Of a DNA stretch of 7,485 bases, positions 1 through 6,509 are shown piece after piece. The first letter of the stretch is position 1, and each line of letters starts with the position of its first letter. The position numbers were made by a program, and so were the translations under genes. The stretch lies in NCBI GenBank assembly GCA_030950865.1, contig JAUZQR010000386.1, positions 1-7,485 of the forward strand, written 5' to 3'. This stretch comes from Mariprofundaceae bacterium (GTDB lineage: Bacteria > Pseudomonadota > Zetaproteobacteria > Mariprofundales > Mariprofundaceae). The notes under the pieces were generated by a model. It did no database searches. It had not been told where the DNA came from and saw nothing but the letters and a program-made list of their open reading frames with translations.

Positions 1-1
1 A

Positions 2-160
2 TTGGCACTGATTTCATTTGCAGTGTTGTCTTGGTTGCTACATCATCAAAAAAAGGCTGCTTGGCATGGTCGACGAACCAGCCAATTGATTCTTGCCGCG
101 TATTGTCTGATGTTATTAGCCTATTTCGGTGTGCACCTGATTGAAGCTTGGTTGAATTAA
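2..160 (+). CDS. ypjD: YpjD/CcsA-like inner-membrane protein, C-terminal fragment
   Basis: Only the last 52 codons and the TAA stop lie in the window; the start is off the left edge. The visible part is one hydrophobic segment (about residues 1–13), a basic loop containing WHGRRTSQ, and a second hydrophobic segment (about 29–49, with LMLLAYFGVHL), ending EAWLN. A penultimate basic WxGRR loop followed by a last helix containing LAYFG is typical of the C-terminus of YpjD, a multi-pass membrane protein of the cytochrome c assembly (CcsA/HemX-like) superfamily. In gammaproteobacteria ypjD commonly sits immediately upstream of a corB/yfjD gene, exactly as here, and that context is a large part of the call. 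The molecular role of YpjD is not well defined. The fragment is too short to exclude another CcsA-family member. Confidence 0.72.
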   Translation: MALISFAVLSWLLHHQKKAAWHGRRTSQLILAAYCLMLLAYFGVHLIEAWLN

Positions 161-184
161 AAAAGTTTCGCATCTATAAACGCT

Positions 185-1465
185 ATGACTGAACTGGATA
201 TTTCTCTTCCTGTAGCCAGTATTATTTTACTGATTCTATTGCTTCTATCCGCTTTTTTTTCAAGCTCTGAAACTGCTTTAACAAGGGCAAGGCGTGTGCG
301 ATTACGCATCCTTAGCGAAAAAGGTGATCCTGGAGCCAAATGTGCCGAACATTTATTAAAAACGCCTGAAAATATCTTATCTGCTATTTTACTGGGTAAT
401 AATTTTGTTAATTTCGCGGCATCAAGTCTTACTGCTGCTATATTTGTGGTCACATTTGGTGATGCTGGCATTATATATGCCACGATTGCTATGACAGTGA
501 TTGTGGTTATTTTTGCTGAAGTCTTACCCAAAACCATTGCCGTAGCCTATGCCGAGCCGATTGCCTGCAAAGTGTCCAAGCCATTGCAATGGGTTATGCG
601 CATCTTTCACCCCATCATTGTAGGCTTGATGGCAATTGTGAATACACTCAAGCGCATGCTACGCATTCCAGAACGTCAAGAAGTAGGCTTTAACCATCAG
701 GAATTGGCTGCCATGGTCGATATCAGTGCTGAATCAGGCATGCTGGATGATGCACGCGAACAAATGCTAGCAAGCAGCCTTAGCCTGCATGAAATTCCCG
801 TAAAACAACTCATGGCACCACGCAAAGATATGATTATGTTGGATGCCAGCCAAAGTGTTCGAGTATGTAAAGAACATGCCTTAAATCAGCCGCATTCTCG
901 TTACCCCGTTTTTCTATCACAAAGCGATAATATTCTCGGTATTATTCACCTGCGAGAACTCATTAAACTGGATGATTCAGAACAACTTTTGGCACACGCT
1001 ATCATTTGGCAAAGTCCGCTCTACACACCCAATAATCGCCATGCTTTAAGTCAATTATTTGACTTCCAAAGTAAACACCAACACATGGCGATTGTGGTCG
1101 ATGAATTCGGAGATATTGAAGGGTTGATTACACTCGAAGACATTATCGAAGAAATTGTTGGCGATATTGTTGATGAATCCGATATCCCAACCTCGTCCGA
1201 AGTGTGGCAGCAGCCTGATGGCTCATTGGTCGTTACTTCAACGGCTAATGTTCATGATATTAACCAAGTGCTCGACAGTGATCTTCCCGAAGATGGTGCA
1301 ATCACCATTGGTGGGCTTATTGTACAGACACTTGGTGATCAACCCGAAAGCAGAGTAAGCCTACCCATCAATGATTTACAACTGGAAGTACTAAGTATCG
1401 AAGACGAATGGATTCAACGTGTTCGCATCATCAAAGCAGAACCAGCCAAACAGCCTAATCACTAG
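185..1465 (+). CDS. corB: CNNM/CBS/CorC_HlyC family transporter (CorB/YfjD type)
   Basis: Full-length 426-residue membrane protein of the CNNM family, linked to magnesium (and possibly cobalt) transport or resistance. The N-terminal CNNM (DUF21) domain has hydrophobic stretches near 10–28, 64–90, 95–112 and 132–155, and the family motifs SSSETAL (26–32), GNN (71–73) and AEVLPKT (111–117). A cytosolic CBS pair follows: CBS1 about 210–263 (MAPRKDMIML, then HSRYPVF, then LGIIHLREL), CBS2 about 273–330 (AIVVDEFGDIEGLITLEDI). The C-terminal CorC_HlyC domain spans about 340–418. Order and length match CorB rather than CorC, which lacks the membrane domain. The start is well constrained: the preceding in-frame codons run back to the stop of ypjD with no other initiator, although no good Shine–Dalgarno is visible. 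The gene starts 24 bases after ypjD, suggesting co-transcription and perhaps coupled translation. The last 11 bases overlap the 3' end of the opposing glycosylase gene. The transported ion is inferred from the family. Confidence 0.9.
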   Translation: MTELDISLPVASIILLILLLLSAFFSSSETALTRARRVRLRILSEKGDPGAKCAEHLLKTPENILSAILLGNNFVNFAASSLTAAIFVVTFGDAGIIYATIAMTVIVVIFAEVLPKTIAVAYAEPIACKVSKPLQWVMRIFHPIIVGLMAIVNTLKRMLRIPERQEVGFNHQELAAMVDISAESGMLDDAREQMLASSLSLHEIPVKQLMAPRKDMIMLDASQSVRVCKEHALNQPHSRYPVFLSQSDNILGIIHLRELIKLDDSEQLLAHAIIWQSPLYTPNNRHALSQLFDFQSKHQHMAIVVDEFGDIEGLITLEDIIEEIVGDIVDESDIPTSSEVWQQPDGSLVVTSTANVHDINQVLDSDLPEDGAITIGGLIVQTLGDQPESRVSLPINDLQLEVLSIEDEWIQRVRIIKAEPAKQPNH

Positions 1466-2192
1466 CCTGTAAAGCCAAAAGCTGCTTCTGAATCATGAGC
1501 AAATCATCCCAAGCTTTCTTTTTTGCTTTGGGCGAGCGTAATAAGTACGCAGGGTGATAAGACACCCATACAGGAATCCCTCGATAGCTATGCCATACCC
1601 CTCGCAAATCATGCAATACAGCATCCGTGCCCAACAATGCCTGTGCAGCAACACGTCCCAACACACATATCACTTTCGGTGATACGTAATGCAACTGCCC
1701 ATCCAACCAGACACGGCATGCATCTAATTCTTCTTGTTTAGGGTCACGGTGGTTGGGTGGGGCACACTGTAAAATATTCAAACTATAAACTTGTTCCCTA
1801 CGCAAACCTATCGCCACCAACATGCTATCAAATATATTTCCAGCCTGCCCTGCAAAACCTTTCCCAAGCTCATCTTCTGCGCTATTGGGTGCTTCGCCAA
1901 TAAATAATAAATCAGCAGTAGCATTTCCCTGACCAAACACAACATGCTGGCGAGACTCGGCAAGTACGCAACGCCGGCACTGCATTGCCTCTACAGTCAT
2001 GCTCTGTAAATCCGCTGTGTTCACATCCATAGCTTTCGAACCCATCTGTGGTTCAAGTACGGGAACACCCGTTAAAACCTGAGTGACAGGCTGTTCAACT
2101 TTGCTTGCCTTATTCCCTGAACGAACAAGGGAAACTGGTGTTTGCACACCAATTTCCCTTAAATACGTTTCTACAAAATCAACTTCGGACAT
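1455..2192 (-). CDS. Family-4 (Fe–S) uracil-DNA glycosylase
   Basis: A 245-residue DNA-repair enzyme expected to excise uracil from DNA, the first step of base excision repair after cytosine deamination or dUTP misincorporation. Residues 1–65 form a poorly conserved, probably flexible extension; the catalytic fold follows. The four expected [4Fe–4S] cysteines are visible: C72 and C75 (CRRC), C143 (NILQC) and C159 (DAC), the last pair 16 residues apart as in the family. Motif 1 is GEAPN (99–103) followed by AED and GFAGQAG (112–118). The second active-site motif is HPAYLLR (213–219). Departures from the usual pattern are Asn for the last Gly of GEAPG, FAGQAG where PFVGxAG is common, and CAPPNHRDP where CRPPGNRDP is common, so substrate range could differ. 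The start has only a modest purine-rich stretch (GGGGCGG) upstream. It follows fbp by 17 bases, suggesting an operon. Its 3' end overlaps corB tail to tail. Family assignment is firm; activity is inferred. Confidence 0.9.
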   Translation of the reverse strand: MSEVDFVETYLREIGVQTPVSLVRSGNKASKVEQPVTQVLTGVPVLEPQMGSKAMDVNTADLQSMTVEAMQCRRCVLAESRQHVVFGQGNATADLLFIGEAPNSAEDELGKGFAGQAGNIFDSMLVAIGLRREQVYSLNILQCAPPNHRDPKQEELDACRVWLDGQLHYVSPKVICVLGRVAAQALLGTDAVLHDLRGVWHSYRGIPVWVSYHPAYLLRSPKAKKKAWDDLLMIQKQLLALQASD

Positions 2193-2209
2193 ATCCGCCC
2201 CAGTAACAA

Positions 2210-3160
2210 TCAGCCCAACAAAATATCCACTTTGGTTGTTGAACCCAAATATACAGGCACACGTTGATGCAATGCTTCAGGCTGCAAGTCTAACACCGCC
2301 ACACCATCACTGGACATAGATTTACCACCTGCCTGCTCCATAATAAAGCCCATAGGAATCGCTTCATACAACAAACGCAACTTACCTGTGGTGTTCTTAC
2401 TATCAGCAGGGTATAAAAACACACCACCTTTCAAAATTGTGCGGTGCATATCCGCAACCATCGCACCCACATAACGCATACCTAAACCAGTTTCAGCTTT
2501 TAAGTTTTCCAGTTTAGCGCCCATATTATCAGCCCATTGATCAGCATTGGACTCATTCACAGAATAATAACCACCCGTTTCAGGAATGCGCATATTACCA
2601 TGGCTCAATTCAAAACGTGCTGTTGAAGGGTTAAAAGTATAACCATCCACACCTTCACCCACAGAGCACACCAACATGGTTGATGGACCATACAAGACAT
2701 AACCAGCAGCAATCACTTCACGACCACTTTGCAACGTATCCGATACATGTGGACGATCTGCATTGGCAGTTTTACGTTTAACAATAGAGAAAATTGTTCC
2801 GACAGGACCATCCACATCAAGGTTTGAAGAACCATCCAATGGATCTACCAATACCAAATAGTCTGCATGGCTATATTCTTCAATCACCAATAATTCTTCT
2901 TGCTCTTCTGAACCTACTGCACAAACAAAGCCTGTCGAACGCATTTCATCTAGAAAAATCTCATCCGACAACACGTCCAAAAGCTGCTGCTGTTCACCCT
3001 GAACATTTTCACTACCAGCCCCGCCCAATGCACCTCGAAACACAGCACCGCGCAAAACTGCTGCAATCTCAATAGCAGCACGTCCCACACCCTGAATTAC
3101 AGGCATCATCGTTGATCCATGTTCGCCCTGTTTAGCAATATTATTCAATGTCAGTGGCAT
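2210..3160 (-). CDS. fbp: Class I fructose-1,6-bisphosphatase
   Basis: Cytosolic enzyme hydrolysing fructose 1,6-bisphosphate to fructose 6-phosphate in gluconeogenesis and, in autotrophs, the Calvin cycle. With the chosen start it is 316 residues, a normal class I length. Motifs: GSENVQGE (49–56), SEE (84–86) and DPLDGSSN (106–113), which bind metal and phosphate; VGTIFSI (120–126); YSVNESN (199–205); an RYVGAMVADMHR block (229–240) leading into KGGVFLYP, which forms the substrate site; E275 in MEQAGG, a metal ligand; and VPVYLGS (301–307). No key residue is missing. I start at 3160 because GGAGG lies 5 bases upstream; the in-frame ATG at 3181 has no such site and would add seven residues (MNGREGY) encoded by the ribosome-binding region itself. 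The gene follows the tRNA terminator, so it needs its own promoter in the AT-rich 3161–3342, where I see no convincing −35/−10 pair. The glycosylase follows after 17 bases. Confidence 0.95.
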   Translation of the reverse strand: MPLTLNNIAKQGEHGSTMMPVIQGVGRAAIEIAAVLRGAVFRGALGGAGSENVQGEQQQLLDVLSDEIFLDEMRSTGFVCAVGSEEQEELLVIEEYSHADYLVLVDPLDGSSNLDVDGPVGTIFSIVKRKTANADRPHVSDTLQSGREVIAAGYVLYGPSTMLVCSVGEGVDGYTFNPSTARFELSHGNMRIPETGGYYSVNESNADQWADNMGAKLENLKAETGLGMRYVGAMVADMHRTILKGGVFLYPADSKNTTGKLRLLYEAIPMGFIMEQAGGKSMSSDGVAVLDLQPEALHQRVPVYLGSTTKVDILLG

Positions 3161-3165
3161 ATAGC

Positions 3166-3170
3166 CCTCC
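3166..3170 (-). promoter_or_regulatory. Strong Shine–Dalgarno that fixes the fbp start
   Basis: On the minus strand GGAGG (within GGGAGGG, 3165–3171) ends 5 bases before the ATG at 3160. The upstream in-frame ATG at 3181 is preceded by a stretch with no comparable match (AGTAGCTGGGCTTA). This site decides between the two possible fbp starts. Confidence 0.8.
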
Positions 3171-3342
3171 CGTCCGTTCATTAAGCCCAGCTACTTTTTA
3201 ACTATTTGAAACTATTGATTCTCAGTTTTAATTAGCACCCAATACAACATCTCAAAGAATCTTCTAAAGACATACAAAATAGCATATGAGCAAGCTGGAT
3301 AATCACTTGCGGTGTACCCTAACAAAATTTAAGAATAGATAC

Positions 3343-3378
3343 AAAAAAAGGCTGCATATCCGAAGATATACAGCCTTT
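3343..3378 (-). terminator. Rho-independent terminator of the tRNA transcript, UUCG loop
   Basis: On the minus strand AAAGGCTGTATATC (3378–3365), loop TTCG (3364–3361), then GATATGCAGCCTTT (3360–3347) form a 14-bp stem with a single T·G wobble. The loop is the very stable C(UUCG)G tetraloop. The 3' arm runs directly into a T tract, seven T in total (3349–3343). The hairpin begins 4 bases after the CCA end of tRNA-Asp, so it ends the transcript carrying the two tRNAs and insulates fbp. On the plus strand the stem is followed by GAAG and no T run, so it should act mainly leftward. Confidence 0.93.
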
Positions 3379-3382
3379 GAAG

Positions 3383-3459
3383 TGGCGGAGCGGACGAGAC
3401 TCGAACTCGCGACCTCCGGCGTGACAGGCCGGCATTCTAACCAACTGAACTACCGCTCC
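3383..3459 (-). tRNA. tRNA-Asp (anticodon GUC)
   Basis: A 77-nt cloverleaf on the minus strand. The acceptor stem is GGAGCGG paired with CCGCTCC, followed by discriminator G and an encoded CCA. The D-arm contains AGTTCAGTTGGTTAGAA. The anticodon stem GCCGG/CCGGA region closes the loop CTGTCAC, giving anticodon GTC. The T-arm contains GTTCGAGTC. Discriminator G is the identity base expected for tRNA-Asp. It lies 58 nt after tRNA-Val and 4 nt before a strong terminator, so it is the last gene of this transcript. Confidence 0.97.
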
Positions 3460-3517
3460 AATTTGAAACGAACATTATGTAAATAATAAACTTTTCAAAG
3501 CTTTCCCTTACGGGATA

Positions 3518-3593
3518 TGGTGGGCGCTGCAGGACTCGAACCTGCGGCCACCGCCTTGTAAGGGCGGTGCTCTACCAACTGAGCTAAGCGCCC
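3518..3593 (-). tRNA. tRNA-Val (anticodon UAC)
   Basis: A 76-nt cloverleaf on the minus strand. The acceptor stem is GGGCGCT paired with AGCGCCC, with discriminator A and an encoded CCA. The D-arm contains GCTCAGTTGGTAGAGC. The anticodon stem ACCGCC/GGCGGT encloses CTTACAA, giving anticodon TAC. The T-arm is GCAGGTTCGAGTCCTGC. It starts 64 nt after the HU stop codon with no terminator between, and is followed by tRNA-Asp. The 58-nt spacer to tRNA-Asp begins with a small hairpin (TCCC-GTAA-GGGA) next to the CCA end, too short to be a terminator. Confidence 0.97.
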
Positions 3594-3627
3594 CTGATTC
3601 AGGATTACTCCCTCTTCAGCGCGGCGA

Positions 3628-3655
3628 ACATTAACGTCTGTCCGCCAACATGCAA
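3628..3655 (-). promoter_or_regulatory. Weak candidate promoter for the tRNA pair
   Basis: Minus strand: TTGCAT (3655–3650), 16-base spacer, TAATGT (3633–3628), then a GC-rich TCGCCGCGC of the kind found as a discriminator in stable-RNA promoters. Both hexamers match the consensus poorly (3 of 6 for the −35), so this is only a candidate. The same region can also fold as GGCGGAC/GTTCGCC around a 10-nt loop without a T tract, which might instead be an RNA-processing structure. Confidence 0.2.
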
Positions 3656-3657
3656 GC

Positions 3658-3930
3658 TTATTTTACAGCGTCTTTCAAGCCTTTACCAGCCTTGAATTTT
3701 GGTGCTTTTGAAGGACCTACTTCAATCGCTTCGCCAGTACGTGGGTTACGTGCAGTACGTGCAGCGCGTTCAGCTACTGAAAATGTGCCGAAGCCTACCA
3801 AGCTAACGCTATCACCACTCTGTAATGCGCCTGTAACGCCGCTTAACACAGCTTCAACTGCTGCTGTTGCCGCTGTTTTGCTTAAGTCAGCACTTGCTGC
3901 CACATGGTTAATCAATTCTGCTTTATTCAT
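3658..3930 (-). CDS. hupB: HU-family DNA-binding protein
   Basis: A 90-residue histone-like nucleoid protein, the usual length of the family. It acts as a dimer that bends and compacts DNA and assists replication, repair and regulation. Visible features are MNKAELI at the N-terminus, the dimerisation helices (about 3–37), GFGTF (46–50), the β-arm tip with RNPRTGE (61–67), in which P63 is the DNA-intercalating proline, and the basic C-terminal [10 protein letters not shown] (77–86). The start is supported by GGGAGG followed by AAAAAG before the ATG. It lies 85 bases downstream of lon, the usual place of hupB in gammaproteobacteria, and has its own good promoter. IHF is excluded by the N-terminal sequence and the HU-type arm. 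Whether this is the only HU gene in the genome cannot be seen from the window. Confidence 0.97.
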   Translation of the reverse strand: MNKAELINHVAASADLSKTAATAAVEAVLSGVTGALQSGDSVSLVGFGTFSVAERAARTARNPRTGEAIEVGPSKAPKFKAGKGLKDAVK

Positions 3931-3962
3931 CTTTTTCCTCCCAGAAATAAAGGTGTAGGCGA

Positions 3963-3993
3963 ACTATAGTTTGCTTACCCCACTACCTGTCAA
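3963..3993 (-). promoter_or_regulatory. Sigma-70-type promoter for hup
   Basis: On the minus strand, in the lon–hup gap, there is a perfect −35 TTGACA (3993–3988), a 19-base spacer, and −10 TATAGT (3968–3963, 5 of 6 matches). The start point would fall near 3956, giving a leader of about 26 nt that contains the GGGAGG ribosome-binding site. The spacer is longer than the optimal 17. No intrinsic terminator is visible between lon and this promoter, so hup may also receive read-through from lon. Confidence 0.65.
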
Positions 3994-4015
3994 ATTATTT
4001 TTAACAGTTCAACAA

Positions 4016-6451
4016 TTAATGCCTTGAAATGGAACTTTTATCTAAATAAATATCCATCAAAGAATTTTGCACAAAATCTTCGGGCATACTCATACCCTCT
4101 GGAACACGCGTCAAGACGTACTTTAAGACTTCATCCATATGCGAAACACTGTGCACCTTTAAACCTTTCAGTATATTATCAGGTATCTCCTTGAGATCTT
4201 TGACATTTTCTTCAGGAATAATCACTTCAGTCAAGCCACCACGATGCGCAGCCAACAACTTCTCTTTCAAGCCACCAATAGGCAACGCTTTACCACGCAA
4301 GGTAATTTCACCCGTCATACACACTTCTTTTTTCACCGTAATACCCGTCAAAGCAGAAATAATGGATGTCGCCATGCCAAGACCCGCCGAAGGACCATCT
4401 TTTGGAATTGCACCTTCAGGAACATGCACATGAATATCTACATTCTGATGAAAATCAGATTTTAAACCCAAACTTGCCGCACGCGAACGCACATATGTTA
4501 ATGCAGCTTGAATAGATTCTTGCATCACATCGCCCAACTGCCCAGTGACTGTCAACTTACCCTTACCAGGCATTAATGCCGTTTCAATTTGCAACAGCTC
4601 GCCACCCACTTCAGTCCAAGCAAGCCCAGTAACCACGCCAACCTGATGTTCTTCTTCCATCATACCAAAGCTGTACTGACGTACACCCAAGTATGTTTCC
4701 AAATCATCACGACCGACTTTCAAAGCAACTTTAGGACTATCCTGCACCCACTTGCGCGCCATTTTACGGCATAATTTCGCCAGCACGCGATCCAAGCCAC
4801 GCACACCAGCTTCACGTGTATAATAACGAATCACATCAAGCAAGGCCTTATCATCCACATCAAAGCCTTCATCTTCGCTCAGACCGTGATTCTTTAGCTG
4901 TTTGGAAAGCAAGTAACGCTTGGCAATCGCCAGCTTTTCAGCTTCGGTATAACCCGACAAACGAATCACTTCCATCCTATCCAACAATGGGCTTGGAATA
5001 TTCAAGCTATTTGCAGTGGTAATAAACATCACCTCGGACAAATCATAGTCCACTTCCATGTAATGATCGTTAAAGGTGTTATTTTGTTCTGGGTCAAGCA
5101 CTTCTAACAATGCAGATGAAGGATCACCTCTAAAATCAGCGCCTAATTTATCAATCTCATCCAATAAAATAAGCGGGTTTTTCACGCCTACTTTTTTCAT
5201 CGATTGAATGACTTTACCTGGCATAGAGCCAATATACGTACGTCTATGCCCACGAATCTCTGCCTCATCACGCATGCCACCCAGACTCATACGTACAAAT
5301 TTACGGCTTGTAGCACGTGCAATTGAGCGACCAAGTGATGTCTTACCCACCCCAGGAGGACCTACAAAACAAAGAATCGGACCTTTCATCTTGCGCACCA
5401 ACTGTAGTACAGCTAGGTGTTCGAGAATACGCTCTTTAACCTTTTCTAAGCCAAAGTGATCTTCATCTAAGATAGCCTCTGCAATACTAAGATCACGACG
5501 CACACGGGTACGTTTTTTCCATGGTAAATCAAGCAACCAATCCAAATAATTGCGTACAACAGTCGCTTCAGCACTCATCGGCGGCATCATTTTTAGGCGC
5601 TTGAGTTCAGTATTCGCTTTTTCCTGCGCTTCTTTGCTCAAACCACATGTTTCAATTTGTTTTGCCAAGGCTTCCATATCACCCTGTGCATCATCTTCAC
5701 CCAATTCTTTTTGAATCGCTTTCATTTGCTCGGATAAATAATATTCACGTTGTGATTTTTCCATTTGGCGTTTCACACGTGTGCGAATACGTTTATCCAC
5801 CTGCAAGATTTCCATCTCATCTTCCATATGGGCATACAAACGCTCTAACCGCTCAATCACACTTGGAATTTCCAATAGTGCTTGTTTCTCTTCTAGTTTT
5901 AAGCTCAAATGTGAGGCAATCGTATCTGCCAACTTATCCACTTCTTCCACAGCAGCAACAGATACCAATACTTCAGGCGGTGTCTTTTTGTTCAATTTTA
6001 CATAGGCTTCAAATTGATGTTCGACTGTTTTAGCAACAGCTTCACGTTCACGCAAATCATCATCAGCTTCTGGCATAATTTGATAATTCGCCCGTAAAAC
6101 ATTGCCAGCATTCTTAATGCTCGCCACACGCACACGCGCGCCGCCTTCTACCAATACTTTAATCGTACCATCTGGCAATTTCAGCATTTGCAGGATATTT
6201 CCTAACGTACCAACTTGATAAAGATCTTCTGGATCAGGATCATCTTTATCGGCATCTTTTTGCGCCAACAAAATAATTTTCTTGCCCGACTGCATCACTT
6301 CATCCAAAGCACTTACGCTTTTCTCACGCCCTACAAATAAAGGTACAATCATATGAGGAAAAACAACAATATCACGCAGTGGCAAGACTGGTAAAATACC
6401 TTCTTTACCTACATCATCAACCTGTTCACTACCACTTTCCCATTCTGCCAC
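4016..6451 (-). CDS. lon: ATP-dependent Lon protease (endopeptidase La)
   Basis: An 811-residue LonA-type AAA+ serine protease that degrades damaged and short-lived regulatory proteins in the cytosol as a hexamer. Domains in order: N-terminal substrate-binding domain (about 19–212, starting [13 protein letters not shown]); coiled-coil linker (about 225–290); AAA+ module with Walker A GPPGVGKT (364–371) and Walker B ILLDEIDK (428–435); protease domain with the catalytic serine S688 in PKDGPSAG and the catalytic lysine K731 in GGLKEK. The Ser–Lys spacing of 43 equals that of E. coli Lon. The C-terminus runs about 25 residues beyond the conserved end. The start codon is GTG, preceded by AAGGAG at a 6-base distance; an in-frame stop lies six codons upstream and the next in-frame ATG is inside the N domain. 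clpX lies 58 bases upstream and hup follows. No convincing heat-shock promoter is visible in the short gap, so expression may depend on clpX read-through or on a promoter inside clpX. Confidence 0.98.
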   Translation of the reverse strand: MAEWESGSEQVDDVGKEGILPVLPLRDIVVFPHMIVPLFVGREKSVSALDEVMQSGKKIILLAQKDADKDDPDPEDLYQVGTLGNILQMLKLPDGTIKVLVEGGARVRVASIKNAGNVLRANYQIMPEADDDLREREAVAKTVEHQFEAYVKLNKKTPPEVLVSVAAVEEVDKLADTIASHLSLKLEEKQALLEIPSVIERLERLYAHMEDEMEILQVDKRIRTRVKRQMEKSQREYYLSEQMKAIQKELGEDDAQGDMEALAKQIETCGLSKEAQEKANTELKRLKMMPPMSAEATVVRNYLDWLLDLPWKKRTRVRRDLSIAEAILDEDHFGLEKVKERILEHLAVLQLVRKMKGPILCFVGPPGVGKTSLGRSIARATSRKFVRMSLGGMRDEAEIRGHRRTYIGSMPGKVIQSMKKVGVKNPLILLDEIDKLGADFRGDPSSALLEVLDPEQNNTFNDHYMEVDYDLSEVMFITTANSLNIPSPLLDRMEVIRLSGYTEAEKLAIAKRYLLSKQLKNHGLSEDEGFDVDDKALLDVIRYYTREAGVRGLDRVLAKLCRKMARKWVQDSPKVALKVGRDDLETYLGVRQYSFGMMEEEHQVGVVTGLAWTEVGGELLQIETALMPGKGKLTVTGQLGDVMQESIQAALTYVRSRAASLGLKSDFHQNVDIHVHVPEGAIPKDGPSAGLGMATSIISALTGITVKKEVCMTGEITLRGKALPIGGLKEKLLAAHRGGLTEVIIPEENVKDLKEIPDNILKGLKVHSVSHMDEVLKYVLTRVPEGMSMPEDFVQNSLMDIYLDKSSISRH

Positions 6452-6457
6452 ATCACT

Positions 6458-6463
6458 CTCCTT
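6458..6463 (-). promoter_or_regulatory. Shine–Dalgarno of lon, serving overlapping GTG and ATG
   Basis: On the minus strand AAGGAG is followed by AGTGATGTGG. The lon GTG (6451) is 6 bases after the site. An out-of-frame ATG (6453) overlaps it, 4 bases after the site, and would read only 14 codons to a TAG at 6411–6409. Only the GTG frame gives Lon. Confidence 0.7.
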
Positions 6464-6480
6464 ACCTTACACATCAAAAC

Positions 6481-6496
6481 ACTCTGATTTCAGAGT
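6481..6496 (-). promoter_or_regulatory. Hairpin in the clpX–lon gap, possible weak terminator or attenuator
   Basis: The minus strand reads ACTCTGAAATCAGAGT, a 6-bp stem with an AAAT loop (or 7 bp with a 2-nt loop), followed by GTTTTGA. The stem has only three G–C pairs and the T run is short and begins after a G, so full termination is unlikely. It lies 13–28 bases after the clpX stop and 29 bases before the lon start. It could partly separate clpX and lon expression or protect the clpX mRNA 3' end. Confidence 0.35.
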
Positions 6497-6509
6497 TGCC
6501 TGACTTCAA

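Noticed and set aside
49..62. AAAAAAAGGCTGC resembling the A-tract and stem arm of the terminator at 3343–3355
   Set aside because: A short chance match inside ypjD coding sequence; no second arm is nearby and there is no sign of a dispersed repeat.
157..537. Minus-strand 126-codon ORF under corB
   Set aside because: Shadow of a well-supported transmembrane gene on the other strand; no recognisable domain or ribosome site.
1508..1535. CCCAAGC…GCTTTGGG around a T-rich stretch as a terminator for corB
   Set aside because: The stem needs a bulge, lies inside the glycosylase coding sequence over its lysine-rich SPKAKKKAW segment, and has no T tract after it.
3182..3342. A promoter for fbp in the AT-rich gap after the tRNA terminator
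   Set aside because: Several partial hexamers (for example TTGAGA, and TGCTATTTT as an extended −10) are present, but none forms a convincing spaced pair, so no position is annotated although a promoter must be near.
3286..3486. A 66-codon plus-strand ORF across the tRNA-Asp region
   Set aside because: It runs through the antisense strand of a clear tRNA gene and its terminator; no ribosome-binding site or family resemblance.
3383..3593. tRNA pair as an integration site of a genomic island
   Set aside because: No integrase, no repeated tRNA 3' end and no foreign-looking genes occur on either side within the window.
5647..6033. Plus-strand 128-codon ORF under lon
   Set aside because: Antisense shadow of the Lon N-terminal and coiled-coil region; its composition simply reflects the complementary codons.
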